The translations under genes and the position numbers were made by a program. The notes under the pieces are model-generated. The model saw nothing but the letters and a program-made list of their open reading frames with translations. It had not been told where the DNA came from and searched no databases. Positions 17,124 through 25,159 of a DNA stretch of 64,000 nt are shown here, piece by piece. Source of the DNA: Nitrosarchaeum sp. (GTDB lineage Archaea > Thermoproteota > Nitrososphaeria > Nitrososphaerales > Nitrosopumilaceae). The stretch is taken from assembly GCA_002737445.1 (NCBI GenBank), contig NSIR01000001.1, positions 17,360-81,359 of the forward strand, written 5' to 3'. How positions within the stretch are numbered: position 1 is the stretch's first letter; every line of letters begins with the position of its first letter.

Positions 17124-18203
17124 ATGAAAGCTGTGGTTTATGAAGAATATGCACCAGATGATAATTATGCAAAAATTTTAAAAGTAAAAGAAGTACCTGA
17201 TCCAAAACCAAAATCTGACGAAGTAGTTTTCAAGGTAAAATCTGCAGCTCTTAATTATAATGATATTTGGGGAATGAGAGGTTCACCAGTTCCAGTCCCA
17301 TTACCACATATTTCTGGTTCTGATGCAGCAGGAGATGTAATTGCTGTTGGTGATGATGTAAAAAATATCAAAGTTGGTGATAAAGTAGTTTCACATTCTA
17401 ACATGTCATGTAGAGTATGCAAAGCATGTACTGATGGTAGAGAATTTGATTGTATTAATAGAATTATTTGGGGATTTCAAACAGGACCAAACTGGGGCGC
17501 ATTTTCAGAAATCACACATTTACCAGAAGTAAATATTTCAAAAATTCCAGAGGGCGTAAGTTATGATGAAGCAGCTGCCGCATCAATGACTCTTTTAACA
17601 TCATGGCATATGCTAGTTGGAAGAGCAAAGATTCGACCAGGACAAACAGTATTGATTATGGGTGGTGGTTCTGGAGTTGGAAGCTTTGGAATTCAAATTG
17701 CAAAATTATACAATTGTGATGTCATTGCTACTGCAAGTCCTGATAAATTAGATAAATGTCTAGAATTAGGCGCAGATTATGCAGTAGATCACAGAAAAGA
17801 GGATTGGTATAAAGAGGTAAGAGCAATCTCAAAGGAATTAGCAAAGAAAAAAGATGAAGCACCCGGAATTGATGTTTCATTTGATCATATTGGTCAAACT
17901 CACTGGAACCAACAACTAACATTACTAAAGTATGGTGCAACACTGGTATCATGCGGTGCAACAACTGGGTATGATGCAAAAACAGATCTTAGACATGTAT
18001 TTTTTAAAGGAACAAATATTCTTGGTTCAACACAAGGAACTAAAGCAGAATTAGATCAAGGTTTGTATTGGATGGGTCAAGGTAAAATTAAAGCCGCAAT
18101 AGATTCTGTTTATTCATTTGAACAGGCAGCAGAAGCTCACACAAAGATGTTAACTGGAAAAGGACTCTTTGGCAAAATCTTAATCAAGCCAGAATCTAAC
18201 TAG
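17124..18203 (+). CDS. medium-chain reductase, acryloyl-/crotonyl-CoA reductase-like (copy 1)
   Basis: 359 residues, ATG, TATA-like ataaaatataatt about 26 bp upstream. GroES-like domain with the structural Zn site CRVCKACTDGREFDC, then a Rossmann domain (MGGGSGVGSFGIQIAK). The catalytic-Zn Cys of alcohol dehydrogenases is replaced (LNYNDIWGMRG), as in crotonyl-CoA carboxylase/reductase relatives, and the WGFQTGPNWG and FDHIGQTHWN motifs also resemble that group. I infer an enoyl-CoA (perhaps acryloyl-CoA) reductase of the carbon-fixation cycle; an alcohol or quinone reductase is the fallback. A close paralogue is at 56130. Confidence 0.75.
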   Translation: MKAVVYEEYAPDDNYAKILKVKEVPDPKPKSDEVVFKVKSAALNYNDIWGMRGSPVPVPLPHISGSDAAGDVIAVGDDVKNIKVGDKVVSHSNMSCRVCKACTDGREFDCINRIIWGFQTGPNWGAFSEITHLPEVNISKIPEGVSYDEAAAASMTLLTSWHMLVGRAKIRPGQTVLIMGGGSGVGSFGIQIAKLYNCDVIATASPDKLDKCLELGADYAVDHRKEDWYKEVRAISKELAKKKDEAPGIDVSFDHIGQTHWNQQLTLLKYGATLVSCGATTGYDAKTDLRHVFFKGTNILGSTQGTKAELDQGLYWMGQGKIKAAIDSVYSFEQAAEAHTKMLTGKGLFGKILIKPESN

Positions 18204-18210
18204 TTATTTA

Positions 18211-19065
18211 ATGACGCATCTTTACCGTAGTATTATTTTTGTTCCAGGAAACAATCCTAGATTTTTAGAAAAGGCAAAAGAAATAGAAGCCGATATTGTA
18301 TGTTTTGATTTAGAAGATTCAGTACCTGACGCAGAAAAAAAAAATGCTAGAGAATTAATTCAAACTGCACTAAAATCTCGATCATTTTATAGAGCATCAA
18401 TTTTTGTCCGTACAAATTCTCCAAAGTCAGGAAAAATACCAGATGATCTCAAAGAAATAATTCAGAAAGGAATTGATGGAATTGTAATTCCAAAAGTAAA
18501 CAACATTAATGAAATTAAGAAAATTGAAAAAAATCTATCTTTAATTGAAAAAAATAATAAAATAAAACCAATTAAAATAATTCCATCTATTGAATCAGCA
18601 GAAGGTGTAGTAAACACATACAATATTGCATCATGTAGTAATCGAATACCTGCAGTTATTTTTGGAGTATTTGATCTCCTAAATGATTTAGGCATAGAAT
18701 ATACTAAAGATGCAGAAGGTGGAAAATATTCTAGGGCAAAGATTCCTGTTGATGCAAAAGCTGCAGGAATATTTGCAATTGATGCAATATGGCAAGATCT
18801 TAAAGATATCAAAGGTCTTGAAAAAGATTGTAAAATTGGAAAAAGTCTTGGTTATGTAGGAAAAAGTATCATACATCCAGATCAAATTTCTACAACACAT
18901 AAAATTTTCTATCCTAGTAAAGCAGAAATTAAATGGGCAGAAAAAGTTTGTAAATATTATTTACAATCAACACAGAAAGGAAAAGGTGCAACAACAATAG
19001 ATGGAAAAATGATTGACGAGGTTCATTTTAAACAAGCAAAAGCCTTACTTGAAATTATTAAATAA
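18211..19065 (+). CDS. CitE-like / HpcH-family CoA-ester lyase
   Basis: 284 residues, starting 7 nt after the MDR reductase. The family N-terminus RSIIFVPGNNPRFLEKA, the metal/substrate motif DIVCFDLEDSVPDAEK, the RTNSP arginine strand, IPSIESAEGV and KSIIHPDQI are all present. Members cleave or form malyl-, citramalyl- or citryl-CoA. No citrate-lyase alpha or gamma genes are nearby, so a stand-alone malyl/citramalyl-CoA lyase is more likely than citrate lyase. The substrate is not decidable here. Confidence 0.82.
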   Translation: MTHLYRSIIFVPGNNPRFLEKAKEIEADIVCFDLEDSVPDAEKKNARELIQTALKSRSFYRASIFVRTNSPKSGKIPDDLKEIIQKGIDGIVIPKVNNINEIKKIEKNLSLIEKNNKIKPIKIIPSIESAEGVVNTYNIASCSNRIPAVIFGVFDLLNDLGIEYTKDAEGGKYSRAKIPVDAKAAGIFAIDAIWQDLKDIKGLEKDCKIGKSLGYVGKSIIHPDQISTTHKIFYPSKAEIKWAEKVCKYYLQSTQKGKGATTIDGKMIDEVHFKQAKALLEIIK

Positions 19066-19141
19066 TATTGTATTTTTATTAATTTATTCATAAATAGATA
19101 TTATTATAAGAAATGTTGGCAGTAATGAGTGGTAGTAAAAA

Positions 19142-19849
19142 TTGATTGACTTACTTGATCCCACAGTTATAATCACAAGAATGTATGAGTCCGGAAAATT
19201 TGATGATATGTTGGATTACTGCACAAAATTACTAGAAATCAATCAAAATGACATGGTAGCTTTACAAAATTCATCTTTAGCTCTACTACATTTAGAAAAA
19301 TTTGAAGATTCAATTACTTTTTGTGATAAAGTTTTAGCAATAAAAAATTTTGATATCTATGCATTAAAAAATAAAATTTTTTCACTTGAAAAATTGAAGA
19401 AATTTGATGAATCCTTAGTATGTTGTAAAACCATTCTTGATATTGACGGTAATGATATTTGGACACTTGATAGCATGGGTTTATCATTAAACGAGTTGGA
19501 TAGACATAGTGAGGCTATAGAATTTTATGATAAAGCACTAAAACTTGATGAAAAAGACATTACAGCATTAATGAACAAAGCTATTTCTCTAAATCATTTA
19601 AAAAATTACAAGGAATCAATAGAATACTATGATCAGGCACAAAAAGTTGATTCTAGCATACATGAAATATGGATTTCTAAATCACAAGCATTTGAAAAAT
19701 TAGGTATGGAAGATGAGGCATTTTTAGCGGCACAAGGAGTTTTAGTAAAAGATATGGAACAAATCAAACTTGATGCAAAAAAAAATAAATGCTCTGTGTT
19801 TCATCAATTATGTCAAAATGAATTTGAAGAATTAAAAGATAAAAAATAA
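19142..19849 (+). CDS. TPR-repeat protein
   Basis: 235 residues from TTG. At least five tetratricopeptide repeats fill the protein, each with the alternating pattern W/A..G..L..L..Y..A...(Y/F)..AL, e.g. DSMGLSLNELDRHSEAIEFYDKAL. No catalytic domain, signal peptide or membrane helix. The C-terminus ends in a Lys-rich AKKNK stretch, also seen in the TPR protein at 57214, which likewise follows an MDR reductase. A protein-interaction scaffold; partners unknown. Confidence 0.8.
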   Translation: MIDLLDPTVIITRMYESGKFDDMLDYCTKLLEINQNDMVALQNSSLALLHLEKFEDSITFCDKVLAIKNFDIYALKNKIFSLEKLKKFDESLVCCKTILDIDGNDIWTLDSMGLSLNELDRHSEAIEFYDKALKLDEKDITALMNKAISLNHLKNYKESIEYYDQAQKVDSSIHEIWISKSQAFEKLGMEDEAFLAAQGVLVKDMEQIKLDAKKNKCSVFHQLCQNEFEELKDKK

Positions 19850-19870
19850 AATTATTATAGCAAGAAAATC

Positions 19871-19881
19871 AATTTATACAA
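19871..19881 (+). promoter_or_regulatory. TATA box of the riboflavin cluster
   Basis: atttatacaaa lies about 25-30 bp before the ribE start at 19903. A second tttatac occurs at about 19888-19894. No clear palindromic operator is seen here, unlike at ribB. Confidence 0.4.
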
Positions 19882-19902
19882 AGAAATTTTATACATTAAA
19901 TG

Positions 19903-20487
19903 ATGTTTACTGGTATAATTGAAGGCGTTGGAAAAATTAAGAAAATTTCTAAAAATACAAAAAATCAAAGTGCCATTCAAATGACTGTTGATTTAGGAAT
20001 GAATGCAAAAGGTTTGAAGATTGGACAAAGTGTAGCTTTGAATGGCGTTTGTCTTACTGCCATAAAATTATCTAAATCTAATTGTATTTTTGAAATGATA
20101 GAAGAAACAACAAAAAAAACTGATTTAGGGAATCTTAAAGCTGGAGATATTGTTAACATTGAGCGAAGTCTCAAATATAATGGTCGATTAGAGGGACATT
20201 TTGTTTTAGGTCATATTGATGGTGTTGGTATAATTAAAAAAATACAAAATAAATCAAAGGAAGTACAAGTTTGGTTTGAGATTCCAAAAAATTTATCAAA
20301 ATATGTTGTAGAAAAAGGTTCAATTTCTGTAGATGGAATTAGTTTGACTGTTGTAGATGTTAAAAATAATCTTGCATCTGTATGTTTGATTCCACATACA
20401 GTACAAATGACTAATTTTAAAATAAAAAATGTTGGTGATAAACTCAATATTGAAACTGACATTCTTGGAAAATATATTTTAAAATAA
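19903..20487 (+). CDS. ribE: riboflavin synthase, alpha-chain type
   Basis: 194 residues from the second of two adjacent ATGs (MFTGIIEGVGKI is the family's standard start). Two lumazine-binding halves are visible, each with a GQSVALNGVCLT / KGSISVDGISLTVV element and a GHFVLGHIDG motif. It converts two 6,7-dimethyl-8-ribityllumazine to riboflavin. This is the trimeric bacterial/eukaryotic form; many archaea use an unrelated riboflavin synthase instead. Confidence 0.95.
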   Translation: MFTGIIEGVGKIKKISKNTKNQSAIQMTVDLGMNAKGLKIGQSVALNGVCLTAIKLSKSNCIFEMIEETTKKTDLGNLKAGDIVNIERSLKYNGRLEGHFVLGHIDGVGIIKKIQNKSKEVQVWFEIPKNLSKYVVEKGSISVDGISLTVVDVKNNLASVCLIPHTVQMTNFKIKNVGDKLNIETDILGKYILK

Positions 20488-20505
20488 TACTATCTACCAT
20501 TTTTA

Positions 20506-20517
20506 TGGTAATTACCA
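20506..20517. promoter_or_regulatory. 12-bp palindrome upstream of ribB, possible operator
   Basis: TGGTAATTACCA is a perfect palindrome 16 bp before the ribB TATA box. Its left half also pairs with TACCAT at 20495-20500 across a TTTT loop, so two exclusive hairpins or a dimer operator are possible. No other copy was noticed in this window. Confidence 0.4.
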
Positions 20518-20532
20518 ATTTTTTAGTAACCC

Positions 20533-20540
20533 TTATAATT
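20533..20540 (+). promoter_or_regulatory. TATA box of ribB
   Basis: ttataatt, about 26 bp before the ATG at 20561, with a CC just upstream as a partial BRE. It suggests that ribB and the following genes have their own leaderless promoter in addition to read-through from ribE. Confidence 0.55.
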
Positions 20541-20560
20541 AGCCAACATAATTTTTTTGT

Positions 20561-21226
20561 ATGTCCCTTGAATCTGGGCTTGAATCACTAAAACGAGGCG
20601 AATTTGTCATGTTATTTGATTCGGCAGGAAGAGAAAATGAAATAGATATGGTAGTGGCTGCAGAATTTGTTACACCTGAGCATGTTGCAAGAATGCGTCA
20701 ACATGCAGGTGGTCTTTTATGTATTGCACTTGAACATAATTTTGCAAATTCTTTGGAATTAAAATACATGCATGAGATTTTAGCACAATCTCAAATTTCA
20801 AATAAAGAAATGATTATGGGACTTGCTCCATATGGTGATTATCCAACATTTTCAATTTCTGTTAATCATTATCAAACATACACTGGCATAACTGATAAAG
20901 ACCGATCTCTGACTATTAGAGAAATGGCAAATATCTATAATGTTGAAAATAAAAAGAAAAAATTTGCTTCTACTTTCAAAACTCCTGGCCACGTTCCACT
21001 ATTAATTGCCTCAAAAGATCTCTTGGCAAAAAGGCAAGGACATACTGAAATGTCTGTTTATCTTGCTCAAATCGCTGGATTAAATCCAATTACAGCAATA
21101 TGTGAAATGATGGATAGTGAAACTTACATTGCATTATCAGTAGATAAAGCAGAAAAATATGCAAAGCAAAATGCAATTCCATTAATTGATGGTAAAGAAT
21201 TATTAGAATTTGCCAAGGTGCATTAA
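20561..21226 (+). CDS. ribB: 3,4-dihydroxy-2-butanone 4-phosphate synthase
   Basis: 221 residues. The acid metal-binding loop DSAGRENEIDMVVAAEFV, RMRQHAGGLLCIAL, the YTGITDKDRSLTIREM motif with the substrate residues, TPGHVPLL and KRQGHTEMSVYLAQIAGL match RibB. It makes the four-carbon precursor of lumazine from ribulose 5-phosphate. There is no fused GTP cyclohydrolase II domain, in keeping with a separate archaeal-type cyclohydrolase (arfA) in the same cluster. Confidence 0.95.
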   Translation: MSLESGLESLKRGEFVMLFDSAGRENEIDMVVAAEFVTPEHVARMRQHAGGLLCIALEHNFANSLELKYMHEILAQSQISNKEMIMGLAPYGDYPTFSISVNHYQTYTGITDKDRSLTIREMANIYNVENKKKKFASTFKTPGHVPLLIASKDLLAKRQGHTEMSVYLAQIAGLNPITAICEMMDSETYIALSVDKAEKYAKQNAIPLIDGKELLEFAKVH

Positions 21227-21228
21227 TT

Positions 21229-21645
21229 ATGAATATTGCTATTGTAGTTTCTGAATTCAATGAAAAAGTTACATTTAGAATGCTTTCAATAGCTGAAGAA
21301 AAAGCAAAAATATTAAATTTGAAAATTACCTATATTTGTAAGGTTTCAGGAACTTACGACATGCCAATAATTGTTAACGCATTATTAGAAAAAAATGATG
21401 TAGATGGAGTAGTAACTCTTGGTGCTATAATTAAAGGACAAACAAAACATGATGAGGTAATTGCACATTCTACTGCAAATGCATTAACTGCGTTGTCTGT
21501 AAAATATCAAAAACCAGTATCTTTGGGAATAACCGGACCTGGAATGCAAGAAAGACATGCTTTTGCTAGAATACGCCCTGTGGCAGAACGTGCAGTTGAA
21601 GCAGTTTTGAAAATTTTTAATGAATTGAAAAGGATTGAAAAATGA
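21229..21645 (+). CDS. ribH: 6,7-dimethyl-8-ribityllumazine synthase
   Basis: 138 residues, starting 2 nt after ribB. The fold markers are IAIVVSEFNEKVT, the phosphate-site stretch VSGTYDMPI and LGAIIKGQTKHDEVIAHSTA. LSVKYQKPVSLGITGPGM follows in the last third. It condenses the ribB product with 5-amino-6-ribitylaminouracil to give lumazine. The stop overlaps the arfA start. Confidence 0.95.
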   Translation: MNIAIVVSEFNEKVTFRMLSIAEEKAKILNLKITYICKVSGTYDMPIIVNALLEKNDVDGVVTLGAIIKGQTKHDEVIAHSTANALTALSVKYQKPVSLGITGPGMQERHAFARIRPVAERAVEAVLKIFNELKRIEK

Positions 21646-22394
21646 TTCAATTGAGCATACTGAAAATTAATGGATATGGACCATGGACACTAACTTTGGG
21701 CAGTGATAGAGAACATGCACTTCAAATGCTTCAAGCATCACTTTACAAAGAGATTCAGAAATTATTTTCAGAAAAAAACTGCCTAGTTTTTTTAAATAGA
21801 GCCGATGAATTTTTTGTAATTTCAAATGAATTAACCACAGAAAATCATATTGAAATCCAAAAAATTCTTGAAAAATCATTTGATATACGATTGTCTATTT
21901 CAATTGGATTTGCGAATTCACCACTTGAGGCAAATAATAATGCATTTGAAGGAAAAATGAATCAAATTTTACTAAACAAAGAATATTCTATATTTGGTTT
22001 TATTAATGATAAATTTGAATCAAATGTTTCAATAATGCATTTTGATATTGAGAATCTCACTTCAAGACGAAAAATAAATTCTCCATATGAAATCACATCA
22101 ATTGTTTTTAATTTATACATAAAAATGCTAAACTTTTTTCTTCAAAAAAATTCACTTACATTTTTTATGGGAGGAGATAATTTTATGGTCATAGCAAATG
22201 ACGATGCAAAAAATTCTGTAAAAGAATTTATCGAATTAATGAAAAAAGAAAGTAATATTATTTTGAATTGTGGCATTGGTAATGCAAAAACTGGTAGAAA
22301 TGCTGTAAAACTTGCTACCAAATCTCTTGATACAATTAGAGAAATTAGAGATTCAGGAAAAGAAAAACCTGATGTGTATGAATTATCATGCTAA
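21642..22394 (+). CDS. arfA: GTP cyclohydrolase III (archaeal type)
   Basis: 250 residues; ATGA overlap with ribH. Two palm-like half domains, each with a metal-binding pattern (ILKINGYGPWTLTLGSDREH; FMGGDNFMVI), plus NRADEFFVISN and LSISIGFANSPLEA, identify the GTP cyclohydrolase III family. It opens GTP to the formamidopyrimidine FAPy as the first step of archaeal riboflavin (and in some lineages F420) synthesis. The product keeps the formyl group, so a separate deformylase is needed next. Confidence 0.9.
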   Translation: MIQLSILKINGYGPWTLTLGSDREHALQMLQASLYKEIQKLFSEKNCLVFLNRADEFFVISNELTTENHIEIQKILEKSFDIRLSISIGFANSPLEANNNAFEGKMNQILLNKEYSIFGFINDKFESNVSIMHFDIENLTSRRKINSPYEITSIVFNLYIKMLNFFLQKNSLTFFMGGDNFMVIANDDAKNSVKEFIELMKKESNIILNCGIGNAKTGRNAVKLATKSLDTIREIRDSGKEKPDVYELSC

Positions 22395-23578
22395 TTAAAA
22401 ATGCAAGTATACTTTTTGGTAAAGAGTTAGATTTTATTGCAAATACTGACATAAAAATTCAAGACGATAAATTTCAACAAATTAAATCCAATATACGACC
22501 CAGTAGAAATGAAGATACCATAGACTGTGAAGGATTACTAATAATTCCAGGATTTGTAAACTGTCATACCCACATTGGTGATTCAATTGCAAAAGATATT
22601 ACTTTGAATAGATCCGTTGATCAAAAAATTCACCCAGTATCTGGTGCTAAAGCAGTAATTCTAAAAAATACCGATAAAAAATACCTGGCAACTTTTATGA
22701 AAAATTCATGTTATTCTATGCTAAATAAAGGAATTACAACTTTTGTTGATTTTAGAGAAGGTGGAATTGAAGGAGTTTCACTTCTTCAACAAGTTGTATC
22801 TGAATTACCATTACGTTCGATTATTCTTGGGCGACTAGAATTTTATCAAAATTCAACTGAAATTAAAAAAAACATCTCTCTACCTTCAGATAAAATCAAT
22901 GAATTAACACAATTATTAATGAAATGTGATGGTATTGGAATAAGTGGAGCAAATGAAAACAGCTCATCGGTTCTAAATTATTACTCTCAAATATCTAAAA
23001 TTAGAGCAATTCATTCTTCTGAGACAACACAAAGTATGGCTGTATCAAAGAAAAACACTGGAATTTCTGAAACACAACGTGCTTTAATTTTGAAACCTGA
23101 TTTTTTAGTTCACATGACACATGCTACACCAAATGATATTCATGCAGCAACTAAAATTACTCGTGGAATTGTAATTTGTCCTAGAGCAAATGCGGCACTT
23201 GCTGAAGGAATTCCAGATATTGAATTAATGCAAAAAACTGGATGTATTATAGGAATTGGAACTGATAATGTAATGATAAATTCACCAGATATGTTTAGAG
23301 AGATGGATTACTTGTGGAAGGTAACTATGGGAATTCATAAAAAAAGAATTGATCCAAGAGAAATTTTAAAAATGGCAACTGTGAATGGTGGAAAAATTCT
23401 GAAAAAAGATATTGGAGTAATAGAAAATGGTAAACTGGCTGATTGCATTTTTATAGATAAACATGCATTGGATTTAGAACCAATGCATAATCCATACGCA
23501 TCAATTGTACATAGGGCATCTGAATCCACAATTCGAGCTGTAATGATTGGAGGTAAAATCGTAATTGGAAAAATCTAG
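22388..23578 (+). CDS. amidohydrolase-superfamily enzyme within the riboflavin operon
   Basis: 396 residues, overlapping arfA by 7 nt and arfC by 14 nt. It has the complete metal site of the ATZ/TRZ/cytosine-deaminase branch: His60 and His62 (NCHTHIGD), a mid-protein His (RAIHSSET), a further His (HMTHATPND) and an Asp (GIGTDN). Family enzymes hydrolyse C-N bonds of heterocycles. Wedged between the cyclohydrolase and the reductase, it is a candidate for the deformylation step or for the still poorly defined archaeal pyrimidine deaminase. This is inference from position and superfamily. Confidence 0.8.
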   Translation: MLIKNASILFGKELDFIANTDIKIQDDKFQQIKSNIRPSRNEDTIDCEGLLIIPGFVNCHTHIGDSIAKDITLNRSVDQKIHPVSGAKAVILKNTDKKYLATFMKNSCYSMLNKGITTFVDFREGGIEGVSLLQQVVSELPLRSIILGRLEFYQNSTEIKKNISLPSDKINELTQLLMKCDGIGISGANENSSSVLNYYSQISKIRAIHSSETTQSMAVSKKNTGISETQRALILKPDFLVHMTHATPNDIHAATKITRGIVICPRANAALAEGIPDIELMQKTGCIIGIGTDNVMINSPDMFREMDYLWKVTMGIHKKRIDPREILKMATVNGGKILKKDIGVIENGKLADCIFIDKHALDLEPMHNPYASIVHRASESTIRAVMIGGKIVIGKI

Positions 23579-24221
23579 ACCATATATAATTTTGAGTGCA
23601 GCAATCTCATTAGATGGAAAAATTGCTACACGAATGGGCGATTCTAAATTATCTTCAAAAAAAGATCAAATTAGACTTCATAAGCTACGTTCAAAAGTTG
23701 ATGCAATATTAATTGGAAAAAATACGATAAATGTGGATGACCCACTACTTACTGTACGATATGCAAAAGGAAAAAATCCAGTCAGAATAATTTTAGATTC
23801 ACAAGGAAGTATATCTGTAAACTCTAAAATTTTGCAAACATGTAATACTGTTCCAACTATTATTGTCGTATCTAAAAAAATAAATAAATTAAATATAAAT
23901 AAATTACAAAAATTTTCTGTTGAAATAATTACAAGTGGCACAAATTCAATTAATTTAAAATCTCTAATGACTCATCTTACAAAAAGAAAAATTAAAACAA
24001 TTTTAGTAGAAGGTGGTGGAACAATTAACTGGGAATTTATAAAAAATAATTTATTTGATGAAATTATAATTACTGTGGCACCATTTCTTATTGGTGGTAC
24101 TGATGCAATATCATTTGTTCAGGGTAAAGGATTTGATAAAATCTTAAAATCACCAAGACTTAGATTAAATGCAATAAAAAGACTAGAAAATTACCTAGTT
24201 TTACATTATACAAAAGTGTAA
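23565..24221 (+). CDS. arfC: 2,5-diamino-6-ribosylamino-pyrimidinone 5'-phosphate reductase
   Basis: 218 residues from a TTG inside the preceding gene. It is the RibD C-terminal (DHFR-like) fold: YIILSAAISLDGKIATR, KVDAILIGKNTINVDDPLLTVR, NPVRIILDSQG, ILVEGGGTINWEF and IITVAPFLIGG. It reduces the ribosyl to a ribityl side chain, using NAD(P)H. No RibD deaminase domain is fused to it, so the deamination must come from elsewhere. Confidence 0.92.
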   Translation: MEKSRPYIILSAAISLDGKIATRMGDSKLSSKKDQIRLHKLRSKVDAILIGKNTINVDDPLLTVRYAKGKNPVRIILDSQGSISVNSKILQTCNTVPTIIVVSKKINKLNINKLQKFSVEIITSGTNSINLKSLMTHLTKRKIKTILVEGGGTINWEFIKNNLFDEIIITVAPFLIGGTDAISFVQGKGFDKILKSPRLRLNAIKRLENYLVLHYTKV

Positions 24222-24254
24222 GTTATTATAGTTAATTTAACATTTAAAAAGAAA

Positions 24255-24497
24255 TTGAAAGCAAAAAGTAAATCAACAATAAAAAAGAAAACTCCAACTA
24301 AAAGCATTAGTAAAAAATCAAAAACTACAATGTCAACAAGCAAAGCTAAAAAACCGGCATTTGGTGGCTATGCAATTAATTTTACAGGTCGTAAAGAAAC
24401 CGTAGAGCAAGTTTTTGGTAACAAACCTATTGCACCAAGTGAAATGACAAAAAAGATTTGGGCATTTATTAAAGCTAATAGTCTTTCTAATCGTTAA
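24255..24497 (+). CDS. small Lys-rich protein with SWIB-like C-terminus
   Basis: 80 residues from TTG; an ATG at residue 26 is an alternative. The first 35 residues are almost only Lys, Ser and Thr, as in histone-tail-like DNA-binding extensions. The rest, with PSEMTKKIWAFIKANSLS, resembles the core helix of SWIB/MDM2 domains, but the fold would be much shortened. Possibly a nucleoid-associated protein. The assignment rests on composition and one motif. Confidence 0.5.
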   Translation: MKAKSKSTIKKKTPTKSISKKSKTTMSTSKAKKPAFGGYAINFTGRKETVEQVFGNKPIAPSEMTKKIWAFIKANSLSNR

Positions 24498-24599
24498 AAC
24501 ACAATTGTTAATGAGTGATCGTCAACAAATTTTCTATCTTTTAATTATTTTTCTAAAATTTGAAAAAGATATAGATATCACATTTTATTTGTAAATATT

Positions 24600-25157
24600 A
24601 TGTCTACTATATCTTTGAAACGGGATCATGATCTTATAGAGAAAGTTATCAAAGCTATGACATCTACAATTCAACTTTTAAATGATGGTAAGCAAATTCC
24701 AGAATCTATTTTATTTCCTGTAATAGATTTTACCAAAAATTTTACAGATGTTTGCCATCATAGTAAAGAAGAAAAATCTTTATTTCCTGCATTAGAAGAA
24801 GCTGGAATGTCTCGTAATATGGGCCCAATTGCAATGATGTTATTAGATCATGAACGTTCAAGAGAAATTGGCAAAGAAATGGAAAAATCTGCCAATGATT
24901 ATATTTTATCTGGTAATTCTATAAAATTAATAACTGATATGCAACAATATGTGGACCATATTACAGAACATTTATGGAAAGAAAATAATAAATTATTTAT
25001 GATGGCTGAAGCACGTTTACACTATGTTTCTTCAAAAGTAAATAATGAATTAAATGAAATTGAAGAATTAAAGTTAAAAGAAATTGGAAAAACAAGAGAA
25101 CATTATGAGCAATTAGCTGAAACTTTAATACACGATGTTTCACAACATGGAAATTAA
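24600..25157 (+). CDS. hemerythrin-like (HHE) cation-binding protein
   Basis: 185 residues, all-helical. The di-iron pattern is visible: His10 (KRDHDLIE), HHSKEEKSLFPAL with its His and Glu pair, LLDHERSREIGKEM, and VDHITEHLWKENNKLF. Such proteins bind O2, NO or iron, or protect from oxidative and nitrosative stress. That would suit an ammonia oxidiser, but the ligand is unknown. The acidic protein at 25160 follows two bases later. Confidence 0.85.
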   Translation: MSTISLKRDHDLIEKVIKAMTSTIQLLNDGKQIPESILFPVIDFTKNFTDVCHHSKEEKSLFPALEEAGMSRNMGPIAMMLLDHERSREIGKEMEKSANDYILSGNSIKLITDMQQYVDHITEHLWKENNKLFMMAEARLHYVSSKVNNELNEIEELKLKEIGKTREHYEQLAETLIHDVSQHGN

Positions 25158-25159
25158 AT

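Noticed and set aside
24511..24594. 27-codon ATG frame after the SWIB-like gene
   Set aside because: Too short, no motif and no promoter spacing; more likely chance in AT-rich DNA.
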